A stretch of DNA of 64,000 nucleotides from Hennigella sp049177155. GTDB lineage: Bacteria; Bacillota_I; Bacilli_A; Mycoplasmatales; Mycoplasmoidaceae. The notes beneath the pieces were generated by a model. The model did not search any database, was not told the DNA's origin, and worked only from the letters and a program-made list of their open reading frames with translations. Of the stretch, positions 19,311 through 31,636 are shown piece after piece. Every line of letters begins with the position of its first letter. The first letter of the stretch is position 1. Location of the stretch: the NCBI GenBank assembly GCA_049177155.1, contig CP185407.1, forward strand, positions 62,001 to 126,000, in the 5' to 3' direction. A program made the translations under genes and the position numbers.

Positions 19311-21962
19311 ATGCAAAAAAGATTTAATGTCTTCACCCCTAGAGGTAGAGAATTACGTGCCGCATACAAACAAGCAAAAGTTGTTGAAGCACTAAAAAAT
19401 AAGTATCGTCAAATGAGTAATGAGGAATTATCTGCCCGTACTCCATTCTTTTTAAACGAACTTAAAAGAGGTGTTTCTTTAGATGAATTATTACCCGAAG
19501 CATTAGCCACAGCCAGAGAAGCTATATATAGAGTGCATGGTCTATACGCTTATCCTGTTCAAATTATTGGTGCAATTGTAATTCATAAAGGTAACTTAGC
19601 AGAAATGTATACTGGTGAAGGTAAAACCCTAACCATTATTCTTACTGCTTATTTAAACGCATTAACTAAAAAAGGTGTTCATATTGTGACTGTTAATGAA
19701 TATTTAGTTAAACGTGATGCTTTATTCTGCGCACAAGCATTAAATCCATTAGGTATCACTGTTGGTTACAACGTAGCTGATATGGATAGCTCAGAAAAGC
19801 AAAGAATGTTTGCTTGTGATATTACATATACAACAAACTCTGAACTAGGTTTTGACTACTTAAGAGATAACATGGTTAAAGAATACTCTGATAAAGTTAT
19901 TAGAGAATTAAACATGGCTATTATCGATGAAGTAGACTCTGTTTTAATTGATGAATCTAGAACACCATTAATTATTTCTGGTCAACCTAAAAAAGATGTT
20001 TCTTTATATATTGATGTTGATAGATTTGTAAAAACTTTAACAAAAGATGATTACAAAATTGATGATGAAACAAACACTATTTTCCTAACTGATAGTGGTG
20101 TTGATAAAACACAAAAATATTTTAAAATTAACAACCTATACAACATTGAAAACTCAGATCTAGTTCATAAGATTAGAAATAGTTTAATGGCTAACTTTAT
20201 CTTTAGATATGGTGTTGAATATATAGTTAGAGATAATAAAATTTTATTAGTTGACCACTTCACTGGTCGTATTCTAGAAGGAAGAAGTTACAATGCCGGT
20301 CTTCACCAAGCTATTCAAGCTAAGGAAATGGTAAAGATTGATCCTGAAAATGTGGTTGTTGCCACAATTACATATCAAGCATTCTTCAGACTTTATAAAA
20401 AATTATCTGGTGTAACAGGAACTGCTTTAACTGAATCTGATGAATTTATAAAAATTTACAACATGATTGTTGTTCCCGTTCCAACAAATAGAAAAGTTAT
20501 TAGAAAAGACTTAACTGATTACGTGTTTGAAACTAAAACAGCCAAATGAGCTCACGTTGCTGCTGAAATTGAACACTTGCACACAAAAGGACAACCAGTA
20601 CTAGTTGGTACAGCTTCTGTTGAGGACTCAGAAGAATTAGCTGCTTTACTTCGTAACAAAGGATTAAAGTTTGAATTATTAAATGCTAAAAACCATGCTC
20701 GTGAAGCTGAAATTGTTGCTTTGGCAGGTCAAAGAGGTGCTATTACCATCTCTACAAACATGGCTGGTCGTGGAACTGATATTAAATTAGGTCCTGGTGT
20801 TAAGGAACTTGGTGGTTTATTTGTAATTGGAACAAACAGACATGAATCTAGACGTGTAGATAACCAATTATGTGGTAGATCTGGTCGTCAAGGTGACCCA
20901 GGTATGACACGATTCTTCATTTCTATTGAAGACCCTTTATTTAAACGTTTTGGTATTGACAAGAAAGATAAAAGTGAAAAGAAAGTTAAAGATCAAGAAT
21001 TTTATGATTCATGATTCTTTAACCGTATGGTTAAGATAATGCAAAAGAAAGTTGAAGGGCTTAACTTTGATACAAGAAAAAACCTTACTGACTATGATGT
21101 AGTTTTATCTAACCAACGTGAAGTTGTATATAAACAACGTGATCAAATTTTAAAGAATGAACGTAACATTCCAATTATTAGAAATATGGTTAATATTGTT
21201 GCTAAAGATTTAGTACAAATATTCCTATCTAAAGAAAATCCTAACTATGTTAATGCTCCGGCATTAGCTACCGCTATTAATACTAAATTGTTAGGATTTA
21301 ATGCTATTGAACCACAATTATTTGAAAAACAAAACACACAAAATGTTGTTGCAATAGTAACAAGAATTATTTGAGGTTCTATCGAAGCTAGAATCGCTAC
21401 ATACAACCAAGACCAAATTCAACAAGTATTAAGAAGTATTATTATTCAAAACTTTGATGCTGAATGAACAACGCATCTAGATATTATGGGTAAGATACGT
21501 GAAGGTGTAACACTACGTTCACTTGAACAAAAATCACCTCTTAACATTTATGTTGAAGAAGCAGATAAACACTTTAATAAGCTAAAACAAAATGTAGCTC
21601 ATAAAGTTGTTATCTCTATTCATAGACTATACATTCCTAAGATTGCTGGTATCATTAATGATAGATTACATGACAGCAAACTTATCTCTGATAAACACTA
21701 TGAAGAATTGAAAACTCAATTCTCTAATGAAGCTAATAAATCTATTCGTATTAATTTTGCTGATTTGATTAGACAAAAAGAACAAACTCCAGAAGCTAAA
21801 AAACCAGTTCCAGCTCAATGGTCTGCTAAAGAAAGATTATTAAAACAACAAGAAGCAGACAAGAAAGCTGCTATTGCTGATGCTAAATCTAGAGGGGATA
21901 ATCCAACTGTTAGAATTACCGATGAAGTAATGCAAATTGAAAAGACTGACTCTAAGAAGTAA
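19311..21962 (+). CDS. secA: Preprotein translocase ATPase SecA
   Basis: 883 residues. Walker A MYTGEGKTL at about residue 100, DEVDSVLIDE (Walker B/DEAD-like), the preprotein-binding domain, then the second helicase lobe with STNMAGRGTDIKLG and GRSGRQGDPG, and a helical wing/scaffold region. The zinc-binding CxCx8C(H/C) end is absent, as in other mollicutes; the tail is a Lys/Ala/Gln-rich segment. Several TGA Trp codons. The stop is 1 nt before uvrB. Confidence 0.96.
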
Positions 21963-21963
21963 T

Positions 21964-23958
21964 ATGAAAGAGCATTCACCTAAGAAAAAATTTGAATTAA
22001 CAACAGATATGACACCTAAAGGTGATCAACAACAAGCCATTAACAAGCTAGTTGCTAATTTAAATAAAGGTGTTAAACATCAAGTTTTATTAGGTGCAAC
22101 AGGTACTGGTAAAACATTTACTATTGCTAATGTTATTGCTAAAACACAAAAGAAAACATTAGTTATAGTTCACAACAAAACCCTTGCAGGTCAACTATAT
22201 TCTGAATTTAAAGAATTATTTAAAAACAACAAAGTTGAATACTATATTTCATACTTTGATTTTTATCAACCAGAAGCATATTTACCAACAAGTGACACAT
22301 ATATAGAAAAATCTTCTAAAGTAAATCAAGAGATTGAAATGTTGAGATTGTCAACTATTCAATCATTATCCACAGAAGATAAAGTTATTGTTATTGCCTC
22401 AGTAGCAGCAATTTATCCTGCTGTAGATCCAAAAGTATTTGATAAATATAGAATCATATTAAATACTGGTGCAACTTACAACTTGAAACAACTTCAATAC
22501 GATTTGGTTAGATTAGCATACAAAAGAAATGATGTTAATTTACAATCTGGTTGTTTTAAAGTTAAAGGTGATGTTGTGGAAATTATGGAAGGAAGCAACA
22601 ATCAAGAAAAGATTCGTATTTCCTTCTTTGGCAACGAAATAGAACAAATAGCTAAAATAGACGTTAACAATAATATTGTTAAAGAAATTTGAAAAGCATA
22701 TGTTATTTATCCAGCAAATGAATATGTAGCAGATGCAACCATGTTTGGAACATCATTAGCTAGAATTGCTAAAGAACTTAAAACAAGACAAGCTTATTTT
22801 AAAAAGCATGATAAATTATTAGAGTTGCAAAGAATAACTGAACGTACTAACAGAGATATAGAAACATTAGCAGAAACGGGATTTTGCCCTGGAGTTGAAA
22901 ACTACGCTATGCATCTTGAACTTAGACAACCAGGTTCAACACCATACACAATTTTTGATTATTTAGGTGATGATTGATTATTGGTTGTTGATGAAGCTCA
23001 TATGACTATTCCACAAATTAGAGGAATGTATTTTGGCGACAGAAGCAGAAAACAAACGCTTGTGGATTATGGTTTTAGATTACCATCGGCTCTAGATAAT
23101 AGACCACTTAACTTTACTGAATTTGAATCAAGAGTTAAACAAGCAATTTATGTTTCTGCTACTCCGGGAGATTATGAAAAACAAAAATCCAACAATCTTA
23201 TTGTTGAACAAATTGTTCGTCCAACAGGACTAGTAGATCCAGTTATTCAAATCAAACCAACAACCAACCAAATTTTAAGTTTGTGTGAAGAATTAGATGC
23301 CCAAATTAAAAGAAATGAAAGAACTATCATTACCGTCTTAACAATTAAGATGGCAGAAAACCTAACTAAGTTCTTAAAAGAGAAAAAATATAAAGTCGCT
23401 TATCTTCACAATGAATTAAAAACTTTTGAAAGAGATAAAGTTATTAATGCATTAAGAAAGGGTATTTATGATGTTGTAGTAGGTATTAACCTACTAAGAG
23501 AAGGTTTAGATGTTCCTGAAGTATCTTGTGCAGTAATTTTTGATGCAGATAAACCCGGTATCTTCAGATCTAGAGATGCACTAATTCAAACATTTGGTAG
23601 AACTGCCAGAAATAAAAATGCTCATGTTTTATTGTTTGCAGACAATGTTAATGATGCTTTATTAGAAGCTATCAATGAAACAAACCGTCGTAGAAAGATT
23701 CAATTAGACTTTAATAAAAAGCACAAGATTGTTCCCCAATCCATTATTAAACCTATTAGAGATGATCTACATGGTAAATCTGATGCAAAGACTCTTGAAG
23801 CAATTTTCCACAAAAATGCCAAAGTGTCTGAGAAGTCTGGTTCAAGAGCAATCAAGATCTTACGTAAGAAGATGAATGAGGCAGCTAACAACCAAGAATA
23901 TGAATTAGCAGCTCATTATCGTGACATGATTATTGATTTAGAGGGAAAACTTAAATAA
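21964..23958 (+). CDS. uvrB: Excinuclease ABC subunit B
   Basis: 664 residues. Walker A GATGTGKTFT near residue 45, the beta-hairpin YYISYFDFYQPEAYLPTSDTYIEK, DEAHMTIPQ, helicase motif VI region QTFGRTARN, and the C-terminal UVR domain (AANNQEYELAAHYRDMI) that meets UvrC. The ATG at 21964 follows the secA stop by one base; an earlier in-frame start lies inside secA. Part of nucleotide excision repair; uvrA and uvrC are not in this window. Confidence 0.96.
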
Positions 23959-23985
23959 AAAGATAGCATAGCTATCTTTTTTATT
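23957..23985 (+). terminator. Terminator after uvrB, adjoining the arcA promoter
   Basis: AAAGATAGC / GCTATCTTT stem with an ATA loop and T tract. The arcA -10 box TATAAT (23986-23991) begins directly after it. Confidence 0.82.
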
Positions 23986-24015
23986 TATAATATTATTAAA
24001 AAGAAAAGAGGAAAT

Positions 24016-25305
24016 ATGGCAAAAGTAGAATCACCTATCCAAGTTTTTAGTGAGATTGGTAGATTAAGAACAGTATTGGTTAAAAGACCTGGTGCTGAAC
24101 TTTCTCACATTTCACCAAGTAACATGGAAGAATTACTTTTCTCTGCTATCTTAGACTGAAAGAGAGCGGGAAGAGAACACGATGAATTTACTAAAATCTT
24201 AAGAGAAAACGGAGTAGAAGTAGTTTATCTTGAAGATTTATTAGTAGAAACATGAAGAGTGATGAAGAAAGAAGATAAATTAGCTTTCCTTCACCAATTC
24301 ATTAAAGAAGCTGACATTAAAGAACCAATGTTAGAAATGAAAATCTTTAACTTCTTATCAAAGAGAAGTGTAAGAGGTATGTTTGAAGCAATGATCAAAG
24401 GTATTACTAAATTTGATCTTGGTTTAACACTAGAAAGAGACTTACTAGTTACACAACCAATGCCAAACTTATATTTCACAAGAGATAATTTCTCATCTAT
24501 TGGTGATGGTGTTATCTTATCACAAATGAAATATAAAACAAGACAAAGAGAAACTATCTTTAGTAGATTAATCTTTAAATATCACCCTAAATATAAACAC
24601 ACACCTGTTTACTTTGATAGTCAAAAAACAAAAGCAACTATTGAAGGTGGAGACGTATTCATTTATAACTACAAGACATTAGTTATTGGTGTTTCAGACA
24701 GAACACAAAAAGAATCTGTAATGGAAGTAGCTAAAGAAATAAATAAAATAGCTCCAGGGGCTTGCGAAACAATTATTGGTGTAAATGTTCCACATAAGTG
24801 AAACTTAATGCACCTAGATACATGATTAACAATGGTTGATCACAACAAGTTCTTATATTCACCAAACATTTCTAAAGATCTTAAATTCTGAAAGATCGAT
24901 ATGACAAAGAAAAATCCAAAGATGGTTGAACACAATGCAACTTTGGAAGAAATGATTGAACAAATTATTGGTGTAAGACCAGTATTAATCCCAGTTGCAG
25001 ATAACTACAGTCAAGAACAAGTAGATATTGAAACACACTTCGATGCAACTAACTTCTTAGTAATTAAACCAGGACTTGTAATTGGTTATGACAGAAACTA
25101 CCGTACAATTCAAGCTTTAAGAAACGAAGGTGTTGAAGTATTAACATTCGATGGTAACCAATTATCATTAGGTATGGGTTCAGCAAGATGTATGTCTATG
25201 CCTCTATTCAGAGAATCAATTTCATTTAACGCATTCTCAGGTGCTGCTGCCATGAGAATTAAAGAACTAAAAGAAAAAAGAGAACGTAAAACGAAAGGCA
25301 AATAA
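24016..25305 (+). CDS. arcA: Arginine deiminase
   Basis: Converts arginine to citrulline and ammonia, the first step of ATP production from arginine. The five catalytic regions are visible over 429 residues: ISPSN, FTRDN, EGGD (with the HDEF segment upstream), HLDTWLTM and the nucleophile in RCMSMP. The loop before the cysteine is LSLGMGSARCMSMP, whereas most deiminases have R-G-R-G-G-P-R there; the change is unusual but keeps Arg-Cys. RBS AGAGG. First gene of arcA-arcB-arcC (2-nt gaps). Multiple TGA Trp codons. Confidence 0.95.
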
Positions 25306-25307
25306 TT

Positions 25308-26336
25308 ATGGCATTTAACTTAAGAGCAAGAGATCTATTAAAAATTAAAGACTTTACAAAAGAAGAATTAACGTACTTGATAGATCTATCTATTCACTTA
25401 GCAAAACAAAACCACACAGGAATTATGACAGAAAGATTAAAAGGTAAATCAATCTGTATCATGTTCCAAAAAACATCTACACGTACAAGATGTTCATTTG
25501 AAACAGCCGCTTTTGAATTAGGCATGGGATGCACTTACCTAGACTCTAGTTCAAGTCAATTTGGTAAAAAAGAATCTATTGCCGACACTGCAAGAGTATT
25601 ATCTAGATTCTATGATGGTATTGAATTCCGTGGATTTGCACAAAAGGATGTTGAAGAATTAGCTAAATATGCATCTGTTCCAGTATGAAACGGTTTAACT
25701 AACGAATCACACCCAACACAAATGATTGCTGACATGATGACAATCAAAGCATACTATGGTTTCCTAAAAGGAATTAAACTAGTATTCCTTGGTGATGGTA
25801 GATTTAACATGGGTAACTCATTAATGGTTACATGTGCTAAATTAGGATTACATTATGTACTATGTGGTCCAAAGAAATATTGACCAAAGAAAGATCTTGT
25901 TGCATACTGTAAAGAATGCTGCAAAGAATCTGGTGGCACTGTCACTATGACTGAAGATAAAATGAAAGCAGTTGAAGGTGCTAACGTTATCTATACAGAT
26001 ATTTGAGTATCTATGGGTGAACCATTTGAAGTATGAGATGAACGTATTAAATTAATGCGTCCATACCAAGTAGATATGAAAACTATGCTACATGCAGAAA
26101 AAACATCTAAACTTGGTCCTATCTTCATGCACTGTTTACCATCATACCATGGTTTAGACACTGAAGTTGGTAAATTAGTAGCTAAACAATTTGGAAAGAA
26201 ATATCCAGAAGTTAAGAATGGTGAACTAGAAGTGACTGACGAAGTATTTAACTCTCGTTTCTCTTTTGTCTTTGATGAAGCAGAAAACAGAATGCACTCT
26301 ATTAAAGCCATTATCTTAGCAACTATTGGTATCTAA
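25308..26336 (+). CDS. arcB: Ornithine carbamoyltransferase, catabolic
   Basis: 342 residues. Carbamoyl-phosphate motif STRTRCSFE near residue 62, HPTQ (read after TGA Trp; NESHPTQMIADM), an ornithine-loop region around DIWVSMGEP, and the HCLPSYHG motif. In this operon it should run in the phosphorolytic direction, giving ornithine and carbamoyl phosphate from citrulline. Starts 2 nt after arcA. The carbamoyl phosphate may also feed PyrB (32.9 kb). Confidence 0.95.
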
Positions 26337-26338
26337 TA

Positions 26339-27274
26339 ATGGGTAAAAGAATAGTAATTGCGTTGGGTGGCAACGCTTTAGGCGATACACCTGAAGAACA
26401 AAAAATTAAAGTTATAAAGCCAGCTAAGATTATTACAAAATTAGCTGGAGAAGGTTATGACATCGTTGTTGGTCATGGTAATGGTCCGCAAGTTGGTGCC
26501 ATCTTTAACGCTTTTAATACAGCTCACCAAATAGATCCTAAAATTCCTTATATGCCTTTTGCAGAAGCCGGGGCAATGAGCCAAGGATATATTGGTATTC
26601 ATATTAACAATGCATTAGCAAATGCCTTAAATGCTAAAGGTTTGAAAAAAGAAGTAGTATACTTTTTAACTCAAACTATTGTTGATAAAAACGATAAAGC
26701 CTTTGCTAATCCAACAAAACCAGTTGGTCCATATTACAAAACAAAAAAAGAAGCAATAGAACGCAACCCTTTTGGTTCTGAATTTATTAATGTTCCAAAT
26801 AAAGGTTTTAGAAGAGTTGTTCCAAGCCCTAAACCAATAACAGTATTGTGTCTTGAAGAAGTTAAATCTGCACTAAAAGAACACAAGATTGTTACTTGTG
26901 GTGGTGGTGGTGGAATACCTATTATTAATGACGATGGTAAATTTAAATTTGTTGATGGCGTAATTGATAAAGACTATGTTGCTTCTATTGTTGCAGACCA
27001 AATTGATGCAGACATATTAGTTATTTTAACTAATGTTCCTCATGCTTGCATTAATTATGGAACAGATAAAGAACAATCATTAAAAGAAGTGACAGTTAAA
27101 CAAATGCAACATTATATAGACAACAAAGAATTTGGTGCTGGTAGTATGTTACCAAAAGTACAAGCGGCTATGGAATTTGTACAAAAAAGTAATAATAGAA
27201 CAGCTATTATTGCCAGACTAGAAGATTTGGTTGATGCACTTGAAGGTAAAATTGGAACAATCATTACAAAATAA
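26339..27274 (+). CDS. arcC: Carbamate kinase
   Basis: 311 residues. Makes ATP from ADP and carbamoyl phosphate. The opening IVIALGGNALGD, GHGNGPQVG near residue 45, the GGGGGIPI loop near residue 190 and the late LTNVPHACINYG segment identify the family. Last gene of arcABC, followed by a strong terminator. Confidence 0.96.
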   Translation: MGKRIVIALGGNALGDTPEEQKIKVIKPAKIITKLAGEGYDIVVGHGNGPQVGAIFNAFNTAHQIDPKIPYMPFAEAGAMSQGYIGIHINNALANALNAKGLKKEVVYFLTQTIVDKNDKAFANPTKPVGPYYKTKKEAIERNPFGSEFINVPNKGFRRVVPSPKPITVLCLEEVKSALKEHKIVTCGGGGGIPIINDDGKFKFVDGVIDKDYVASIVADQIDADILVILTNVPHACINYGTDKEQSLKEVTVKQMQHYIDNKEFGAGSMLPKVQAAMEFVQKSNNRTAIIARLEDLVDALEGKIGTIITK

Positions 27275-27298
27275 AAAAGAGCAAAAGCTCTTTTTTTA
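27274..27298. terminator. Bidirectional terminator, arcABC versus CofE-like gene
   Basis: AAAAAGAGC / GCTCTTTTT stem with an AAAA loop; poly-T on both strands. The stop codons of both convergent genes touch it. Confidence 0.85.
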
Positions 27299-28477
27299 TT
27301 TATCTGTGTAATTCTTAAAGTAGTTTTGAATTAAGATTACTGGTGTTCCCTTATCTCCAGATCCACTAGTTAGGTCAGACAAACTACCAAGTAAATCAGT
27401 TAATTGTCTAGGAGTAGTACCTAATGCCGTTTTAGTACCAACTAAGTTCTTAGCTTTATTTTTAATGTTTGATTGAACTTCAGCTAATAACTTAGCTTTG
27501 TCTTTTTGGTTTTTAGCATTATCAATATACATTTTTAGTTTTAATTCATTTGGAGTACCAACTAAACCAGGTGTATATCCCGGAGAAACTACTGGATCAG
27601 CCAACTCTCAGATTTTACCAACAGGATCTTTGAACGCTCCATCACCATAAACCATAACTTCAATCTTAATACCTGTAGCTTTATATATTAATGATTGAAC
27701 ACGTTTACAGAATTCAAAACAGTTTCTAGGGAATAATTTAATCTTGTTATCTGTAGAGAAGTTAGATCCTAAGATACCATAATCTTTATTGAAACCAGAA
27801 CCTTTGTTTGGTTTAGTTAAAATATCACTTAACAAAGTTACTTTTGCTTTTTTATCTTTTTTAAGGATGATAGCTTTAGTAATAAAACGTTCATGGATGT
27901 TGGCAGCAATTATGTTCTTTGTGTATTTTAATAATTCACAAGGATTATTGCTCATAATAATTTCACATTTTTTACCAACAGCTTGCTTATATAGATTAAT
28001 GTAGTCTATACCAGTAAATTTATGTTTAATGTTAGGAAATACTTTTCTAAATTCTTTTTCTGTAAATGAATCGGTAGTGCTTATTTTCTTATCAAACAAT
28101 TCTTGTTCTGTAATAAAGTGGTTGCCAACTTCATCAGCAGGGAAAGATAATTGTAAATATACTTTTTTGGCGTGTTTTGTTAAACCCTTTAATAAGTTAA
28201 CAAATCTATTTCTAGATAATATTGGAAAACAAATTCCAACTTCTTGATTTTTATATGTATTGTAGATACAATCACTAATATCAGATAACTTAGCATAGTT
28301 ACCTTGTGTTCTAGCTACAACAGATTCTGTAATCGCTAAAACATCTTTAGTTTGAAGGGTGATTGCTGCCTTATGGTGTAAACCAATTACCTTGTCAGCA
28401 ACAATCTTAGCTAAATCATCACCTTCTTGTACTAGAGGCATAATTAATCCTCTTGAAATAACTCCAAAGTCTTTCAT
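27296..28477 (-). CDS. CofE/FolC2-like amide ligase (COG1478, F420 gamma-glutamyl ligase family)
   Basis: 393 residues. The arrangement GLIMPLVQEGDDLAKIV, then VLAITESVVARTQGN (the (V/I)xx(K/E)S.(A/V) substrate loop), GICFPILSRNRF and MVYGDGAFKDP resembles F420-0:L-glutamate ligases. Mycoplasmas are not known to make F420. In Chlamydia a COG1478 protein (CT611) was reported to replace folylpolyglutamate synthase, so a folate polyglutamylation role (FolC2) is a reasonable inference, supported by the fhs gene at 54 kb. A Ser/Gly/Lys-rich C-terminal tail of about 100 residues is unusual. The ATG at 28477 was preferred over the GTG at 28489. Confidence 0.65.
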
Positions 28478-28538
28478 ATCATCTCTCACTTTTCACATTA
28501 ATTATAATATTTTAATATATATTAAAAATTGTAATTGA

Positions 28539-30377
28539 TTATCATTTGCCATCTTTATGTAATTCTTTCCAGAATTGAGTATCTTTAACGTATTTAAACC
28601 TAAAATCATTTCCAGCGATGTCAAATCAATCCATATTATTATCTCAACCACTTTTAACTGGAATTAATGGTATAAACGATAATATTATTCATAAGATGGA
28701 AGGCATAACAGTTAGGGAGTAAAAACCACCTCACAATCAACCAACATTAATCTTGTCTGGGCAAAAAACGGTTAATAATGTTAAGATTAATGTAATTGAA
28801 AAGAACCAAATTAAGTCTCATTTACTAATCTTAAATCAGTCTTTAGCGGTTAATTTTTCTGCAGATTTAATTGTTACTGCTTTAGCAGACCATTTGCCTC
28901 TAATTAAGTTTGTTCATAAAAATCTTGGCATTTTTTTTAAAAGTATAGCCATATCAAATAATGAAGATAGAGCCATTGCAACCCCGATTTTTAAGTTGGG
29001 TCTATATACGATGAATGAAATTAAACAAATCATTCCTAGAACGACTCCACCAGCCAATGCAATTAATATTGCTGTGTAATTAGTTGAATAGTCAACAGAT
29101 AATTGGGGACAAGCACCCAAAATAGCAACAGAAGTAACATTTGTGACAAAACCAATAATGAATGCAAAAAGGCCAATAAAATATTGAGTTGTAATAAAAA
29201 ATTGAGCGCGGTTAATTTGAGCCCTTTTTAAAAAATAAGTTTTTAAAATAAATGCATCAGCACCCGCTCATTTATATTTTTGGAGTGCAAATCTATAAAT
29301 ATTTTGAACGGTAATTTTCCCACTGAAATCATATGGTATTTGAAATGTTTCATAACCAAGTTGTGCCAAATAAAAACCACGAGCAGTGTCACAACCAGGA
29401 CATTCAATTTTTTCAAGTGGAATAGATAATAAAACATCTGTTTTGTAAAGTCCACCCCAACCTTGCAGCGCTATCAGGTGTCCAGTCAGTTTTAAACCGT
29501 CACCATTCGCTTGTGCACATTGGCTAGAAACACCTATTATTCAACTAAAAAGTGACTTAGTATGATAAAAACAACCACAGCCACAAACCGCACCGACCTT
29601 GTGACCTTTTAGTTTTGGAGAATTAAAAACTGCCAATCCATTCTCAACAAAAGTGTTAGTTAGAATGGAAGATGAATTAGTTTCTAAAAGATAGTCATAA
29701 TCTTTTCCGTATTGAGATAAGAAATAATAAATATTTCCAATAACAGATGGGTGTTGTTGTCTATGTTCATCAGGACGTCTACAAACAAAGAATCCATTTT
29801 TGTTTGCAAACTCTTTCACAGCTTTAATTGATTCGGGTTTAGATGAATCGTCTAACAACCAAACATCAACATTGTTATATGTTTGGTTAGCTGTTTGTAA
29901 TGCAGTTTTTGGTGATAAATCGTTACATGTAGCAATTATTAAAGCAACCCTGTCATTCATTTTGTTCTTGTTGGTCGCATTAATAATTTCTGCAGAGTAT
30001 TGTAAGTGTTTTTTGAACCAAGGTTTAAAAGTCATTCAATTTATGGTAAGTCTAGCAAAAACAAATGTAGTTAAAAATGTAAAAATAATGCTTATAAATC
30101 AATTAACTACAAATCACGTTGCTCCCACCCTCAAACCAATAGGGGCTACTTCTTGAAATGTACCAGTACTTGTAGTAATTGATCCATTAATGATGTTTAT
30201 TAAAAACATTAAATATGATTGATGAATTTGAACGCCATCTTTATGAGCAATAAAATCGGGGAATAATGTAGTTCCAACCATAAAACAACCAACAACTAAT
30301 GTTGCTATTAACAAAGATTGTCAAGTGTAAGTTTTGGTTTGTCCTTTGAATGATTGAACAAATTTTATTTTTTTCAT
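28539..30377 (-). CDS. Membrane glycosyltransferase, family 2 synthase architecture
   Basis: 612 residues: two N-terminal membrane helices, a GT2 domain (ALIIATCNDLSPKTAL, VDVWLLDDSSKPESI), then at least four C-terminal helices. The order is that of processive synthases such as cellulose synthase. The usual DxD metal motif appears as ETN (LLETNSSSI), the catalytic TED as CDTA, and QxxRW as QKYKW, so the active site is non-canonical. Membrane GT2 synthases (GsmA) make mycoplasma capsular or secreted polysaccharides, so such a role is plausible. The -10 TATAAT lies 6 nt before this ATG; an ATG two codons earlier overlaps the promoter. Faces the guaB-like gene. Confidence 0.72.
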
Positions 30378-30486
30378 AATCATATTATAAAACATGCACT
30401 ATATTTCATGTTACTTTCTTGTTATAAAGAATCCAATATGTTTAATATAATTAAGTCGGTTATTAAACTTTATATAGGAGATCAAT

Positions 30487-31602
30487 ATGAGTTATAAAGA
30501 TACTAAGTTATTTGGAATTAGAGAAGTAGCTATTTATCCTAGACCTTTTACGACAATTAATTCGCGTTCTGAATGCAATCCATGTCATGGTAAGATGCTT
30601 CCATTATTTACTGCACCAATGAGCTCAGTAATTGATGAAGAATCTGCTGATATCTATTACAAAAACAAAATTAATCCCATTATTCCAAGAAACATTAGTT
30701 TTGAAAAAAGATGTAAATTAATGCACAAATATATGATTGCTATCAGTTTATCTGAAGCAAACAATTATTTTATTAAGAATGCTTCTAAAATTAAAAGAGG
30801 TGGCAAAACATTTGTTTGTATTGATATTGCCAATGGTCATATGAAATCAATGCAAGATTCTATTAGAAACTTAAGAAAAGCTTATGGTTCTAAAATAGAA
30901 ATCATGTGCGGTAACATTGCTAACCCCATAACATTTAGATATTTATCTGAAGCTGGTGCTGACTATATTAGAGTTGGTATTGGCGGTGGTAGTGGATGTT
31001 TAACAGCAAGTAATACTGGTATCTTTTACCCTATGGGTAGTTTAATTTTAGATTGTAAGAAAATTCAAAAACAAATGATGCAATCTTATAAATTAAACAA
31101 ATCACCAAAACCAGCAGCAATAGTTGCTGACGGTGGAATGAAAAACTACGATTACATTATTAAAGCTTTATTCTTGGGTGCTGATTATGTAATGTGTGGT
31201 AGATTATTTAGTCAAACATGAGAAGCTCCTGGTGAAAGATGATCTAAATTAAAAACTGATGAAGATAGAAAGAAGAATTGACACAATATAGATAAGCATG
31301 ACAATTTCTTATTTAGACCAGACTTATTTGACTATAAAAAAGTCTTCTATGGAATGAGTACAAAGAAAGCTCAAAAAGAAATTGCTAATGCTAACTGTAT
31401 TGAAAACTGTAAATTTAAAACATCTGAAGGTGTAGTTAAAGAAATACCTATTTCCTACACTATAGAAGGATGAACAGAAAACTTTATAGCATACTTTACA
31501 TCTGCTATGAGTTATACAGAATGTAGAACACTAAAAGATGTTAAAGCATTTGATGAATACAGATTAATGACTTCTGATGCACAAAAATCATATAACAGAT
31601 AA
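30487..31602 (+). CDS. IMP dehydrogenase / GMP reductase family enzyme
   Basis: 371 residues forming an NAD(P)-dependent TIM barrel without CBS domains. The active-site loop is GIGGGSGCLTASNTGI, with the catalytic cysteine in place; classical IMPDH and GuaC have GIGPGS.C(T)T. Other motifs: PLFTAPMSSV, ADGGMKNYDYI and GADYVMCGRLF. The loop variant and the long tail with several TGA Trp codons do not decide between IMPDH (guanine nucleotide synthesis) and GMP reductase (salvage). RBS TAGGAG. Single-gene unit with a terminator. Confidence 0.8.
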
Positions 31603-31603
31603 T

Positions 31604-31636
31604 TAAAAAACCAAGCATTGCTTGGTTTTTTGTTTT
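31604..31636. terminator. Bidirectional terminator between the IMPDH-like gene and the LRR lipoprotein
   Basis: AACCAAGC / GCTTGGTT stem with a short loop and T runs on both sides. Confidence 0.85.

Noticed and set aside
17156..23958. Apparent fragmentation of dnaN, secA and uvrB into pieces
   Set aside because: All breaks are TGA at Trp positions; the organism reads TGA as Trp, so the genes are intact.
29800..30156. Plus-strand open frame of 118 codons
   Set aside because: Antisense to the glycosyltransferase, whose frame continues through with TGA as Trp.
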